In this document: positions 26,449 to 34,944 of the stretch, one piece after another
How positions within the stretch are numbered: the first letter of the stretch is position 1
Layout of the letters: each line of letters begins with the position of its first letter
Origin: Thalassotalea psychrophila
Lineage (GTDB): Bacteria; Pseudomonadota; Gammaproteobacteria; Enterobacterales; Alteromonadaceae
Direction of reading: 5' to 3'
Length of the DNA stretch: 64,000 bases
Assembly (NCBI RefSeq): GCF_031583595.1
Contig: NZ_CP134145.1
Span: 1,116,001-1,180,000, forward strand
Translations under genes and position numbers: made by a program
Notes under the pieces: model-generated
The model's database searches: none
What the model was told of the DNA's origin: nothing
Seen by the model: only the letters and a program-made list of their open reading frames with translations

Positions 26449-27773
26449 TGGAATTATTAAAAAAACAAGATGACTCTCAATATGACTTTTTAAATCCACA
26501 GGATTTAGAAATAAAGCAGCAAATATTTGGCAAACTGTTAAAAATGCTAGATCTTGCTGTGCTTGAAACTATGGATGACAATCAAGCCAAAGAACAAATC
26601 AGTGAAATAACAAATCAGTTATTAAATGAAGTTTCAAAGCCACTAAATTTAGTCGTTAGACAAAAAATAATTAAACTTGTTATTGATGAAATTTTGGGCT
26701 TAGGTCCATTAGAAACCCTATTTTGTGATCCGACAATATCCGATATATTGGTGAATAGGTTTGACAGTATTTTTATTGAACGTTTCGGTAAATTAGAAAA
26801 AGTGCCGGTACAATTTTATGATAATAGTCACTTACTTAATATTATCGATAGGATCGTATCTGGTGTTGGACGTCGCATTGATGAATCTTCACCTATGGTC
26901 GATGCCAGACTAAAAGATGGCTCTCGTGTAAATGCTGTTATCCCTCCTTTAGCGCTAGATGGCCCAACATTATCTATTCGTAGATTTACCGTTGAAAAAC
27001 TAAAAGCAGAGCAATTAATTGAATTAGGCTCAATGAGTGAAGAAATTGGCCAGCTGATTGAGGCGGTGGTACTTGGCAAGATGAATGTGCTTATTTCAGG
27101 TGGTACTGGTAGCGGTAAAACAACGCTACTAAACATACTTTCTGGTTATATTCCTGAGTATGAACGAATTATTACCATTGAAGATTCTGCTGAATTACAA
27201 CTTCAACAACCTCACACTGTTCGTTTAGAAACTCGCATAGCCAATATTGAGGGCGCAGGGGAGGTTACTCAACGTGATTTAGTTCGAAATACCCTTCGTA
27301 TGAGGCCTGATAGAATTGTTATCGGTGAGGTTAGGGGCGCTGAAGCGGTTGATATGCTTACCGCAATGAATACCGGTCATGAGGGCTCTCTAACGACACT
27401 ACATGCCAATAATCCAAGAGATGCACTTGGGCGTTTAGAAAATATGGTATGTATGGCTGGTTTTGATATGCCGGTAAAAAATATTCGCTCTCAAATAGCT
27501 TCTGCGATTGATTTAGTGGTGCAATTACAAAGACATGAAGATGGTCACCGTAGGATCACCAGTGTTCAAGAAATTAATGGCATGGAAGGAGACATTATTA
27601 CCATGTCTGAAATTTTTACCTTTGAAAGACAGGGTAAAGATGAAGATGGCAATATTTTAGGTGAGTTTAAACCTACGGGGGTCGTACCAAACTTTAATAC
27701 AACTCTCAAAGCTAAAGGGATTGTTCTACCTAATTCTATTTATGGCCTTGATAAAAATATGATGAACTTTTAG
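26448..27773 (+). CDS. tadA: Tad pilus motor ATPase TadA/CpaF
   Basis: 441 aa secretion ATPase of the VirB11/PilT superfamily. Walker A GGTGSGKTT at 218-226, the Asp box near TIEDSAELQL, Walker B RIVIGEVRG near 283-291 and the His box GHEGSLTTLHAN. It would power polymerisation (and perhaps retraction) of the Flp fibre from the cytoplasmic face. Length and motif order are normal. Confidence 0.95.
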   Translation: MELLKKQDDSQYDFLNPQDLEIKQQIFGKLLKMLDLAVLETMDDNQAKEQISEITNQLLNEVSKPLNLVVRQKIIKLVIDEILGLGPLETLFCDPTISDILVNRFDSIFIERFGKLEKVPVQFYDNSHLLNIIDRIVSGVGRRIDESSPMVDARLKDGSRVNAVIPPLALDGPTLSIRRFTVEKLKAEQLIELGSMSEEIGQLIEAVVLGKMNVLISGGTGSGKTTLLNILSGYIPEYERIITIEDSAELQLQQPHTVRLETRIANIEGAGEVTQRDLVRNTLRMRPDRIVIGEVRGAEAVDMLTAMNTGHEGSLTTLHANNPRDALGRLENMVCMAGFDMPVKNIRSQIASAIDLVVQLQRHEDGHRRITSVQEINGMEGDIITMSEIFTFERQGKDEDGNILGEFKPTGVVPNFNTTLKAKGIVLPNSIYGLDKNMMNF

Positions 27774-27782
27774 GAGAGAAAT

Positions 27783-28748
27783 ATGAGTAATGAATTAACC
27801 TTTCTTCTTTTAGTTTTCGGAGCTGTTCTGTTTATGTCGCAGACTCTATTTGTATCAGTATATAACCCCCAGCGCTCTAAAACTAAGCAACTTAAAAAAC
27901 ATTTAGAAGAGTTAGCAATTAAAGATCCTCATCAGGTAGATTTAGTCTTAAATCAACGATTGTCTAAATTAAATCCAATATTTATTGAAATAGAAAAAAT
28001 AGGTTTTGTTGAAGGGTTATCCTATAAACTAGAAATGTCAGGCTCTAAGCTATTTGGTCACCAGTATATTTTATTAATGGTGCTGGTTTCGGTAATTGTT
28101 GCACCTTTAGTTTGGAATTTGACTTTAGATCCGTTCTTTATTCTTATTTCAGTGTTTTTAGTTATTGGCGTGTTTCAATTAAAATTAAAAAGAGACATTG
28201 CTAATCGACTAGAAAAAATTGAAACACAATTCCCAGAGTCGTTAGATGTTTTAAAAAGAGGCTTACAAGCGGGTTATGCATTTTCAGAAGCATTAAAGCT
28301 TGTCTGTGAAGAAACCGAAGGCGAACTTGCCGTCGAATTTGATTTAATGTTTAAACAAATTAATTTTGGTAATGATATTAAAACCGCGTTATTAACTTTC
28401 GTGCATAGAGTACCGACGACTTCTGCTATGGCATTTGCCAGTGCAGTAAGTATTCAAAAAGAAACTGGTGGTAACTTAGCTGAAAAAATAGAAACCCTTT
28501 CTAGAGTTATACGTCAACGATTTAAATTTCAGCGTCGTGTAAAAACACTTTCTGCGGAAGGTAGGTTATCTGCCTGGGTATTAGTATTAACTCCCTTCGC
28601 TTTATTTGCTTTTTTATACATGAGTTCTCCTGATTATGTGAGTGAATTATTTACAAGTCCTGAAGGAATTTCACTATTAAAGTGGGGCGGCCTAGGTATG
28701 GTTGTTGGTACAATTTGGATCAGCAAACTCATTAACATAGAGTATTAA
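27783..28748 (+). CDS. tadB: Tad platform protein TadB (T2SSF domain)
   Basis: 321 aa inner-membrane protein. Hydrophobic segments at about 5-22, 95-112, 118-135, 265-285 and 295-315 flank a GspF/T2SSF cytoplasmic domain (about 155-265) with FPESLDVLKRGLQAGYAFSEAL. TadB and TadC form the membrane platform that TadA acts upon. Ten bases separate it from tadA and three from tadC. Confidence 0.92.
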   Translation: MSNELTFLLLVFGAVLFMSQTLFVSVYNPQRSKTKQLKKHLEELAIKDPHQVDLVLNQRLSKLNPIFIEIEKIGFVEGLSYKLEMSGSKLFGHQYILLMVLVSVIVAPLVWNLTLDPFFILISVFLVIGVFQLKLKRDIANRLEKIETQFPESLDVLKRGLQAGYAFSEALKLVCEETEGELAVEFDLMFKQINFGNDIKTALLTFVHRVPTTSAMAFASAVSIQKETGGNLAEKIETLSRVIRQRFKFQRRVKTLSAEGRLSAWVLVLTPFALFAFLYMSSPDYVSELFTSPEGISLLKWGGLGMVVGTIWISKLINIEY

Positions 28749-28750
28749 TT

Positions 28751-29719
28751 ATGGATTATTTATTAGGACTAGTTAATAGCTTCATCGAAGATCCTGTACA
28801 GGCTAAATGGGCTATTTACTTAATAGCCGGTATTGCAGGTCTAACTCTTTCTGTAGCTTTAAGTTTAATGTTTTCAGGAGCTTACTCTCCTATACGGCAG
28901 CAATTGCAAAAGCTGCAACATGGCAATAAAGGCGGTTCCAGTATTGCTGAGGATTTTTCTCATTCGCTTGAACATTCATTAGAAAAAATGCCCTTTTTAC
29001 AGCGAACTTTCGCTGGCGATGATAAAACTAAGCGTTTATTAATTCATTCTGGTTTTCACTCCGACCATGCTTTAAAAGTTTATAACGCGTTAAAATTGCT
29101 CTTACTTTTATTAGGTGGTGTAATTGCAATTTTTGCGATGCAAGCATTTCCTGATTTGTCGCCATTTATGACTATATATTTAGTGGCAATTATTCTAGGT
29201 GGTTTTTATTTACTGCCAGGGTTTATTTTAACCTATTTAGCAAAAAGACGGATGAAGAGTCTTAGAAAATTTTTTCCTGATGCATTAGATTTATTAGTCG
29301 TTTGTTCAGAATCTGGCCTAGGCTTATTAGAAGCGATTCAAAGAGTTAGCCGAGAGTTAGAATATGCACATCCAGCATTGGCGCATGAATTGGCTTTAGT
29401 TTGTTCGAAAGTTAGAGTCGGATTTTCTATGCAGGAAGCTTTGCATGAATTCTCTGAGCGCACAGGGTTAGAGGATATTCGCGGTTTAAATTCAGTGATT
29501 GTACAAAGTCTAAGGCTTGGTACTGGTATCGCTGATACTTTGAGGATTTACTCTGAAGAATATCGCGATAAACGTTTACAAGAAGCCGAAGAAAAAGCAG
29601 CTAAGGTTGGGGTGAAAATGGTCTTTCCTATGATGGTTTGTATCTGGCCTTCATTTTTTATAGTCGCAATAGGGCCTGCAGTACTTAAAGTTATGGCGGT
29701 ATGGGATCAAGCATTTTAG
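28751..29719 (+). CDS. tadC: Tad platform protein TadC (T2SSF domain)
   Basis: 322 aa, paralogous to TadB, with hydrophobic segments at about 20-42, 115-132, 138-160 and 292-312 and the T2SSF core FFPDALDLLVVCSESGLGLL near 178-197. Partner of TadB in the inner membrane. Confidence 0.92.
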   Translation: MDYLLGLVNSFIEDPVQAKWAIYLIAGIAGLTLSVALSLMFSGAYSPIRQQLQKLQHGNKGGSSIAEDFSHSLEHSLEKMPFLQRTFAGDDKTKRLLIHSGFHSDHALKVYNALKLLLLLLGGVIAIFAMQAFPDLSPFMTIYLVAIILGGFYLLPGFILTYLAKRRMKSLRKFFPDALDLLVVCSESGLGLLEAIQRVSRELEYAHPALAHELALVCSKVRVGFSMQEALHEFSERTGLEDIRGLNSVIVQSLRLGTGIADTLRIYSEEYRDKRLQEAEEKAAKVGVKMVFPMMVCIWPSFFIVAIGPAVLKVMAVWDQAF

Positions 29720-29727
29720 GAAACATT

Positions 29728-32265
29728 ATGAAAATTAATAAAAAAATAACAATAATTTCAACCCTGTTCACTATTCTGTTTTTGTTTGGGTGTGAAACTA
29801 CACCTGAAACAGATGAGAACTTAGAAAACTATGCTCGTAATGATTTGTTTGGCGAAAAAGGCCAAACCTCAGGAATTACCAATAAAACAATGGAAGAAGC
29901 CTTTCAAAAGGCAATGGAGTCTGAGCAGCGTGGTGATAATGACAAGGCGTTGTATTACTACATTCAGTGTTTAGAGTTTGAACCTAATAATGCCAAAGTA
30001 TTGTATAGAATTGCTAGAATTCATGACAAACAAGGCAATAATACCATTGCTACTCGTGCTTATACCGAAGCGTTACAGAACGATAATTCATTGATCCTTG
30101 CTCACCAGGCTCTTGGTGTTATAGAAATGGAAAATCGTCAGTATCAAAAAGCCCAAGGTCATTTGCAAAAAGCAATTTTATTAGACCAAAAACGTTTAAC
30201 TGAATTGGGTACTGAAAAGTTTAACAATTATCATACGCTTGATAAAGAGTCACCGATTAATTCTTATAACGTATCAGGCATAATTGAAGATATGCACCAA
30301 AACTTCGATTTAGCTCGTATTTACTACAAATTAGCTCTTACCTATAACGAAAATTCCGCTAATATTTTATCTAATTTAGGTTATTCATATTATCTGACTG
30401 GAGATTTAACTCTAGCCGAAAGAGAGTATCGTCGAGCTATTAATCTTGATTCAACGCTTAAAAGGGCCTGGAGTAATTTAGGCTTAATTTATGCTCGCAA
30501 AGGGCAATACAATCGTGCAATAAAAACCTTTAAGCAGGTAATGAGTGAGTATGATGCATATAACGATTTAGGCTATTTTGTTATGCTCGAAGGCCGCTTA
30601 GATGAGGCAGAGTACTTTTTCCAAAAAGCGATAGACATGTCTCCTAGCTACTTTAAAAAAGCTTATGCTAATTTAGAACAAGTGGAGATGAAAAAGCGTG
30701 AACTTTGGTTGCAAAAACAAGAAGCTCAAGGATTGGAAGATCCTGAAGTGCTTTCTGAAACGAAAGCTGAAAGCGATGAACCTATAAAATCTTCTAAAAT
30801 TGCACAAGATAAGTTGGCACATGAAAAATCTATTCAAGATGAACTAGCACTAGTAAAAACCGCTCAAGAAAAATTAGCGAAAGATAAGTTGGCTCAAGAA
30901 GAATCTGCTCAAGCTGAGTTAGCTCAAGTCAAAGCAGCTCAAGATAAGTTAATGCAAGATAAGCTTGACCAAGAAAAATCTGCTCAAGCTGAGTTAGCTC
31001 AAGTCAAAGCAGCTCAAGATAAATTAATGCAAGATAAGCTTGCCCAAGAAAAATCTGTTCAAGCTGAGTTGGCCCAAGTAAAAGCCGCTCAAGATAAGTT
31101 GATACAAGATAAGCTTGCCCAAGAAAAATCTGTGCAAGAAGAACTTGCGCAAGTAAAAGCTGCTCAAGACAAATTAGCGCAAGATAAGCTGACACAAGAA
31201 AAAATTGTTCAAGACAAATTGACGCAAGATAAGCTGACACAAGAAAAAACTGTCCAAGATCAACTCGCACAAGTAAAAGCTGCTGAAGATAAACTAGCAC
31301 AAGATAAACTGGCACAAGAAAAGGCAACTCAAGAGAAACTAGCATTAGTAAAAGCTGCACAAGAGAAATTAGCACATGATAAGTTGGCTCTAGAAAAAAC
31401 AGCTCAAGAGAAACTCGCCCATGAAAAAGCTGCGCAAGAAACACTCGCGCAAATAAAAGCAGCTCAAGAGAAATTTGAGCAAGATAAGTTGGCACAAGAA
31501 AAATCAGCTCAAGTTAAGTTAGCATTAGTAAAAGTCGCTCAAGAGAAGTTAGTACAAGATAAGTTGGCACAAGAAAAGGCAACTCAAGAGAAACTAGCTC
31601 AAGTTAAAGCTACTCAAGAAAAATTGGCCCAAGATATGTTGGTTCAAGAAAAAGCAGCGCAAGAAAAATTAGATCAAGATAGGTTGGCACAAGAAAAGGC
31701 AACTCAAGAGAAACTAGCTCAAGAAAAAGCAGCTCAAGATAAATCGGCACAGGTTAAGCTAGCCTTAGTAAAAGTCGCTCAAGAGAAATTAGCACAAGAT
31801 AAGCTAGCACAAGAAAAAGCTGTGCAAGAGCAACTTGCGCAAGTAAAAGCAGCACAAGACAAATTGGCGCAAGATAAGTTGCTTCAAGAGCAAGCTGTAC
31901 AAGATAAACTAGCACAAGTATCAGCCGCACAAGAGAAGTTAGCGCGAGATACACTGACCCAAGAAAAAGCTGTTCAGGAAAAACTAGCACAAGAAAAAGC
32001 TGCTCAAGAAAAAACAGCTCATGAGAAACTTGTACAAGTTAAGCTTGAACAAAAAGAATTAGCAGAAGTAAAGGCTGCTCAAGAAAAGTTGGCGCAGGAG
32101 AAAGCAAAGCATCAATTTGAATTGTTTAAAGCTGAGCCAACAGTTAAACTTAATGAATTAGAACTCACATCTTCTGAAGATGTACAAATGGTACAACTTC
32201 AGGCATCTTCGGCAAAAACAGCAGCCAATGAATCTAATGGTCAATTAGACCCAAATAAAGAATAG
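29728..32265 (+). CDS. TadD-like TPR lipoprotein with 87 pentapeptide repeats
   Basis: 845 aa from the ATG at 29728 (AGGA upstream); an ATG at 29701 lies inside tadC and is less likely. The N-terminus is a lipoprotein signal (LFLFGC). Residues about 45-310 are TPR repeats of the TadD kind. Residues 359-793 are 87 consecutive pentads of the form [AVTL]-Q-[DE]-K-[LAS] with no phase break, then a short tail. It follows tadC by 8 bases and ends the Tad operon. TadD-like proteins are normally 200-350 aa, so the repeat is a large added domain. Confidence 0.85.
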   Translation: MKINKKITIISTLFTILFLFGCETTPETDENLENYARNDLFGEKGQTSGITNKTMEEAFQKAMESEQRGDNDKALYYYIQCLEFEPNNAKVLYRIARIHDKQGNNTIATRAYTEALQNDNSLILAHQALGVIEMENRQYQKAQGHLQKAILLDQKRLTELGTEKFNNYHTLDKESPINSYNVSGIIEDMHQNFDLARIYYKLALTYNENSANILSNLGYSYYLTGDLTLAEREYRRAINLDSTLKRAWSNLGLIYARKGQYNRAIKTFKQVMSEYDAYNDLGYFVMLEGRLDEAEYFFQKAIDMSPSYFKKAYANLEQVEMKKRELWLQKQEAQGLEDPEVLSETKAESDEPIKSSKIAQDKLAHEKSIQDELALVKTAQEKLAKDKLAQEESAQAELAQVKAAQDKLMQDKLDQEKSAQAELAQVKAAQDKLMQDKLAQEKSVQAELAQVKAAQDKLIQDKLAQEKSVQEELAQVKAAQDKLAQDKLTQEKIVQDKLTQDKLTQEKTVQDQLAQVKAAEDKLAQDKLAQEKATQEKLALVKAAQEKLAHDKLALEKTAQEKLAHEKAAQETLAQIKAAQEKFEQDKLAQEKSAQVKLALVKVAQEKLVQDKLAQEKATQEKLAQVKATQEKLAQDMLVQEKAAQEKLDQDRLAQEKATQEKLAQEKAAQDKSAQVKLALVKVAQEKLAQDKLAQEKAVQEQLAQVKAAQDKLAQDKLLQEQAVQDKLAQVSAAQEKLARDTLTQEKAVQEKLAQEKAAQEKTAHEKLVQVKLEQKELAEVKAAQEKLAQEKAKHQFELFKAEPTVKLNELELTSSEDVQMVQLQASSAKTAANESNGQLDPNKE
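30802..32106 (+). repeat. Coding tandem repeat: 87 units of 15 bp, partly organised as 75-bp superunits
   Basis: 1305 bases read as exactly 87 five-codon units. The early part shows a 75-bp (25-residue) superunit, AQDKL-xQDKL-xQEKS-xQxEL-AQVKA, repeated with few changes; two copies at about 30904 and 30979 are almost identical in DNA. Later units are more diverged. Confidence 0.95.
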
Positions 32266-32302
32266 ATAAATATATCCCTAATGGATTTTCTAGGATAAAA
32301 AC

Positions 32303-33199
32303 TTGTTACCAATTGAAGTGAATACAACAGAGTTCAACACCCTTATCAAAAATAAATATGGGGAAGTTGTTGAATCAAAACTAAGCGACAACTTTTCAGA
32401 GTTATTACTTACCCACGATCTTTTCTCCGCACGTTTAACTTTACATGGTGGCCATGTATTAAGTTGGCAGCCGAAAGGTCATGATGAAGTGTTTTGGGTA
32501 AGTAAAAAGGCTCAATATCAAGATGGTACGGCAATCCGTGGTGGTGTTCCTATTTGTTGGCCTTGGTTTGGGCCATACAAAAATGCAGGCAACCATGGTT
32601 TTGCACGAACAAGTGTTTGGCAATTAGGCGATATAGATATTAATTCTGCAGGGATCAAAGTCGAACTGATTCTTGAAGGAGAAAGCAAATCCTCATCATG
32701 GCCATATAAATTCACAATGAAGCAAGTTTTAATGTTTTCTACAACATTTAGTCAACAATTAATAATTGAAAACTTGAGTCATAAGGATTTTCAATTTTCT
32801 AGCGCTTTACATAGCTATTTCAGTGTAAGCAACCCTGCAAACATTGCAATTCCTGATTTAAATTCAGCTTGCTTTGATGACAAAATAAAGCAAATTCAAG
32901 GTTGTGCTCCTGCCGATGTATTTAATTGTACTGGCCCTATTGATAAAATTTACTATCACAATTCAACAATGACCATGTTTGATAAAGGTTGGAAACGTGC
33001 CATTGAAATTAAAAAATCAAATTCTGCACAATGGGTATTGTGGAATCCAGGAATAGATATCGCCGCAGGAATGGCTGATATTCATCAGCAGGGTGAAGAT
33101 GAATTTGTATGCTTAGAAGCAGCAAATACCAATTGGATAACCGTACCTAACCGTGAAAAAGTGGCATTAAGCCAAGAAATTCAAGTGTATAAACTCTAA
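32303..33199 (+). CDS. D-hexose-6-phosphate mutarotase (YeaD-like)
   Basis: 298 aa aldose-1-epimerase-like protein. LHGGHVLSWQPKG and AIRGGVPICWPWFG are the hallmark segments of the YeaD/HPM family, which interconverts alpha and beta anomers of glucose-6-phosphate. His53-region and the Glu in VCLEAAN near 273 fit the family's active site. Start is TTG at 32303 with TAGGAT upstream. It is 37 bases downstream of the TadD-like gene on the same strand but functionally unrelated. Confidence 0.88.
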   Translation: MLPIEVNTTEFNTLIKNKYGEVVESKLSDNFSELLLTHDLFSARLTLHGGHVLSWQPKGHDEVFWVSKKAQYQDGTAIRGGVPICWPWFGPYKNAGNHGFARTSVWQLGDIDINSAGIKVELILEGESKSSSWPYKFTMKQVLMFSTTFSQQLIIENLSHKDFQFSSALHSYFSVSNPANIAIPDLNSACFDDKIKQIQGCAPADVFNCTGPIDKIYYHNSTMTMFDKGWKRAIEIKKSNSAQWVLWNPGIDIAAGMADIHQQGEDEFVCLEAANTNWITVPNREKVALSQEIQVYKL

Positions 33200-33352
33200 T
33201 TAATTACTTAATGAACTGGCTAAATACACTATTTTAAATGGTTCGTGCCCTCTATGCCTTTTCCTAATAATAGTGCCTTCCACGCTTTTCGTTTCTCCAG
33301 TGATAAGCTGCGTAGCAGCGAATAAACGTTCTCGTACCTTGTTTCTATATTA

Positions 33353-34069
33353 TCAATTTACTCGTAAATGATTATTCAGCAACATTTGCGTAAATGGAAT
33401 TTTTAAATAAAACCCTCTTGGTAGAGTTTGAAAAGGCCTTCCTTGCGAATCAAACGCTTGGGTTTTCACGCTAGAGTTTGCCGCTTTGGGTCTTAGTTGC
33501 AGAACTTGTCCGTATTTTGCATTAATTTGTTCAACTCGCCCAAGTGCTATCATGTCTGTTAGCTCTTGCCAGTCTTGTGCTAATAATTGTTCTTCTTGTT
33601 GATCTGGTTGCCATAAAAATGGCGTGCAAACTACGCGCTCATGAATAGGGATATCACGCTCTGAGATCACCGGTACCCATAAAACTTTTGATAGTTTATT
33701 TTTAAGGTGACATTTTTCCCAAGTCATTCCGGTAATGCCTTTTAATGGCGCAACACAAACAAATGTGGTTTCTAACGGTTTACCTGCTCTATTAATTGGC
33801 AGCGTTTTAAGTTCAATACCTAAATCTGGAAAATCGGGCATAGGTAGTGAACCAGCACTAGCTCCTAGTATTTTTTCAAGTAATAAACCTATCCAGCCTT
33901 TTTCTCTATTCAAATTTTCGGGCACAATAACGCCTGCTTGTGCAGCCAGTTCACCTAAGGTTAAACCAGCAATACTTTGTGCATGCTTTATAAGTTGTAG
34001 TTCTGTCTCTGGGCGGTAATTGGTCAATAGCTTGAGCTTGTTATCTTTGTTTATCAATATTATGCGCAA
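33353..34069 (-). CDS. mutH: DNA mismatch repair endonuclease MutH
   Basis: 238 aa, alignable by eye with E. coli MutH along its length. The DxnExK catalytic set is Asp79, Glu86 and Lys88 ([10 protein letters not shown]). MutH nicks the unmethylated strand at hemimethylated GATC after activation by MutL, which implies Dam-directed repair in this organism. About ten extra N-terminal residues compared with E. coli and no clear Shine-Dalgarno sequence leave the start uncertain. Divergent from rppH, as in enterobacteria. Confidence 0.93.
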   Translation of the reverse strand: MRIILINKDNKLKLLTNYRPETELQLIKHAQSIAGLTLGELAAQAGVIVPENLNREKGWIGLLLEKILGASAGSLPMPDFPDLGIELKTLPINRAGKPLETTFVCVAPLKGITGMTWEKCHLKNKLSKVLWVPVISERDIPIHERVVCTPFLWQPDQQEEQLLAQDWQELTDMIALGRVEQINAKYGQVLQLRPKAANSSVKTQAFDSQGRPFQTLPRGFYLKIPFTQMLLNNHLRVN

Positions 34070-34166
34070 AAACTACTGAGAATAAAATTAATTTCAGTGT
34101 TTATTTGCTCGTAGCGCAAGTTTGTGGAACAATCATTTTATAGTAAAAAATTGAACGGGAGTTCAT

Positions 34167-34727
34167 GTGATTGATGCCGAAGGCTATAGAGCCAACGTCG
34201 GCATAGTGATTACAAACGGTAAAGGTCAGGTTTTTTGGGCTAGGCGATATGGCCAACATTCTTGGCAGTATCCACAAGGTGGTGTTGACGAAGGTGAAAC
34301 AACCGAGCAAACCATGTTTCGTGAACTGCATGAAGAAGTTGGTTTAAAACCACATCAAGTGGAAATTATCGCAAGTACAAAGCATTGGCTTAGGTATCGT
34401 CTACCTAAACGGTTAATTCGACATGAGAGTAAACCCATGTGTATTGGCCAAAAGCAAAAGTGGTTTTTATTAAAACTCACTTGTGCTGATGATGAAGTAG
34501 ATCTATTACATTCAGGTCACCCTGAGTTTGATGATTGGCGTTGGGTAAGTTATTGGTACCCTGTGCGTCAGGTGGTTTCATTTAAACGCGATGTATATCG
34601 CAGAGTAATGAAAGAGTTTGCTCCTATTGCTTTAGCACCATTTAAAGCAGAAGGTAATGAGCGTAAACCAAATAAACATCGCCGTGGATCTCATCACCGT
34701 CGAGATAATAGAAGACGTACTGGGTAG
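34167..34727 (+). CDS. rppH: RNA pyrophosphohydrolase RppH
   Basis: 186 aa. The Nudix box spans residues 38-60 (GGVDEGE then RELHEEVGL). The start [14 protein letters not shown] matches E. coli RppH closely and fixes the GTG start. The enzyme removes pyrophosphate from 5'-triphosphorylated mRNA and so triggers RNase E decay. The C-terminus (about 160-186) is a basic, Arg/His-rich tail. Confidence 0.93.
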   Translation: MIDAEGYRANVGIVITNGKGQVFWARRYGQHSWQYPQGGVDEGETTEQTMFRELHEEVGLKPHQVEIIASTKHWLRYRLPKRLIRHESKPMCIGQKQKWFLLKLTCADDEVDLLHSGHPEFDDWRWVSYWYPVRQVVSFKRDVYRRVMKEFAPIALAPFKAEGNERKPNKHRRGSHHRRDNRRRTG

Positions 34728-34766
34728 TGATCATTATGTAAATTAAGTTAGTAACATAACTTATTA

Positions 34767-34802
34767 AATAAAACCGTATGACGTAAGTTATACGGTTTTA
34801 TT
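34767..34802 (+). terminator. Intrinsic terminator after rppH
   Basis: Thirteen-base arms AATAAAACCGTAT/ATACGGTTTTATT with a ten-base loop, followed by GTTTTTT. Confidence 0.75.
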
Positions 34803-34944
34803 GTTTTTTAGAGCCGTATAATTCTTTTGGCTGCATTTAATTGGCCATTTTAAGATAATCAAAAAGTAGGGTATACTGATTAATCTTTAGAAAAAACTTC
34901 AACTAAAATAAACGTTTAATAGTATTCAACGAGCAAAGGAGCTT

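Noticed and set aside
29701..29727. TadD-like gene starting inside tadC
   Set aside because: The lipoprotein signal and AGGA site fit the ATG at 29728; the upstream start would bury the signal peptide behind nine extra residues.
31004..31990. Long Leu/Val-rich open frames antisense to the TadD-like repeats
   Set aside because: They mirror the CAA-GA[AT]-AA[AG]-rich repeat codons on the opposite strand, which read as TTG/CTT; no ribosome binding sites and no independent evidence for coding.
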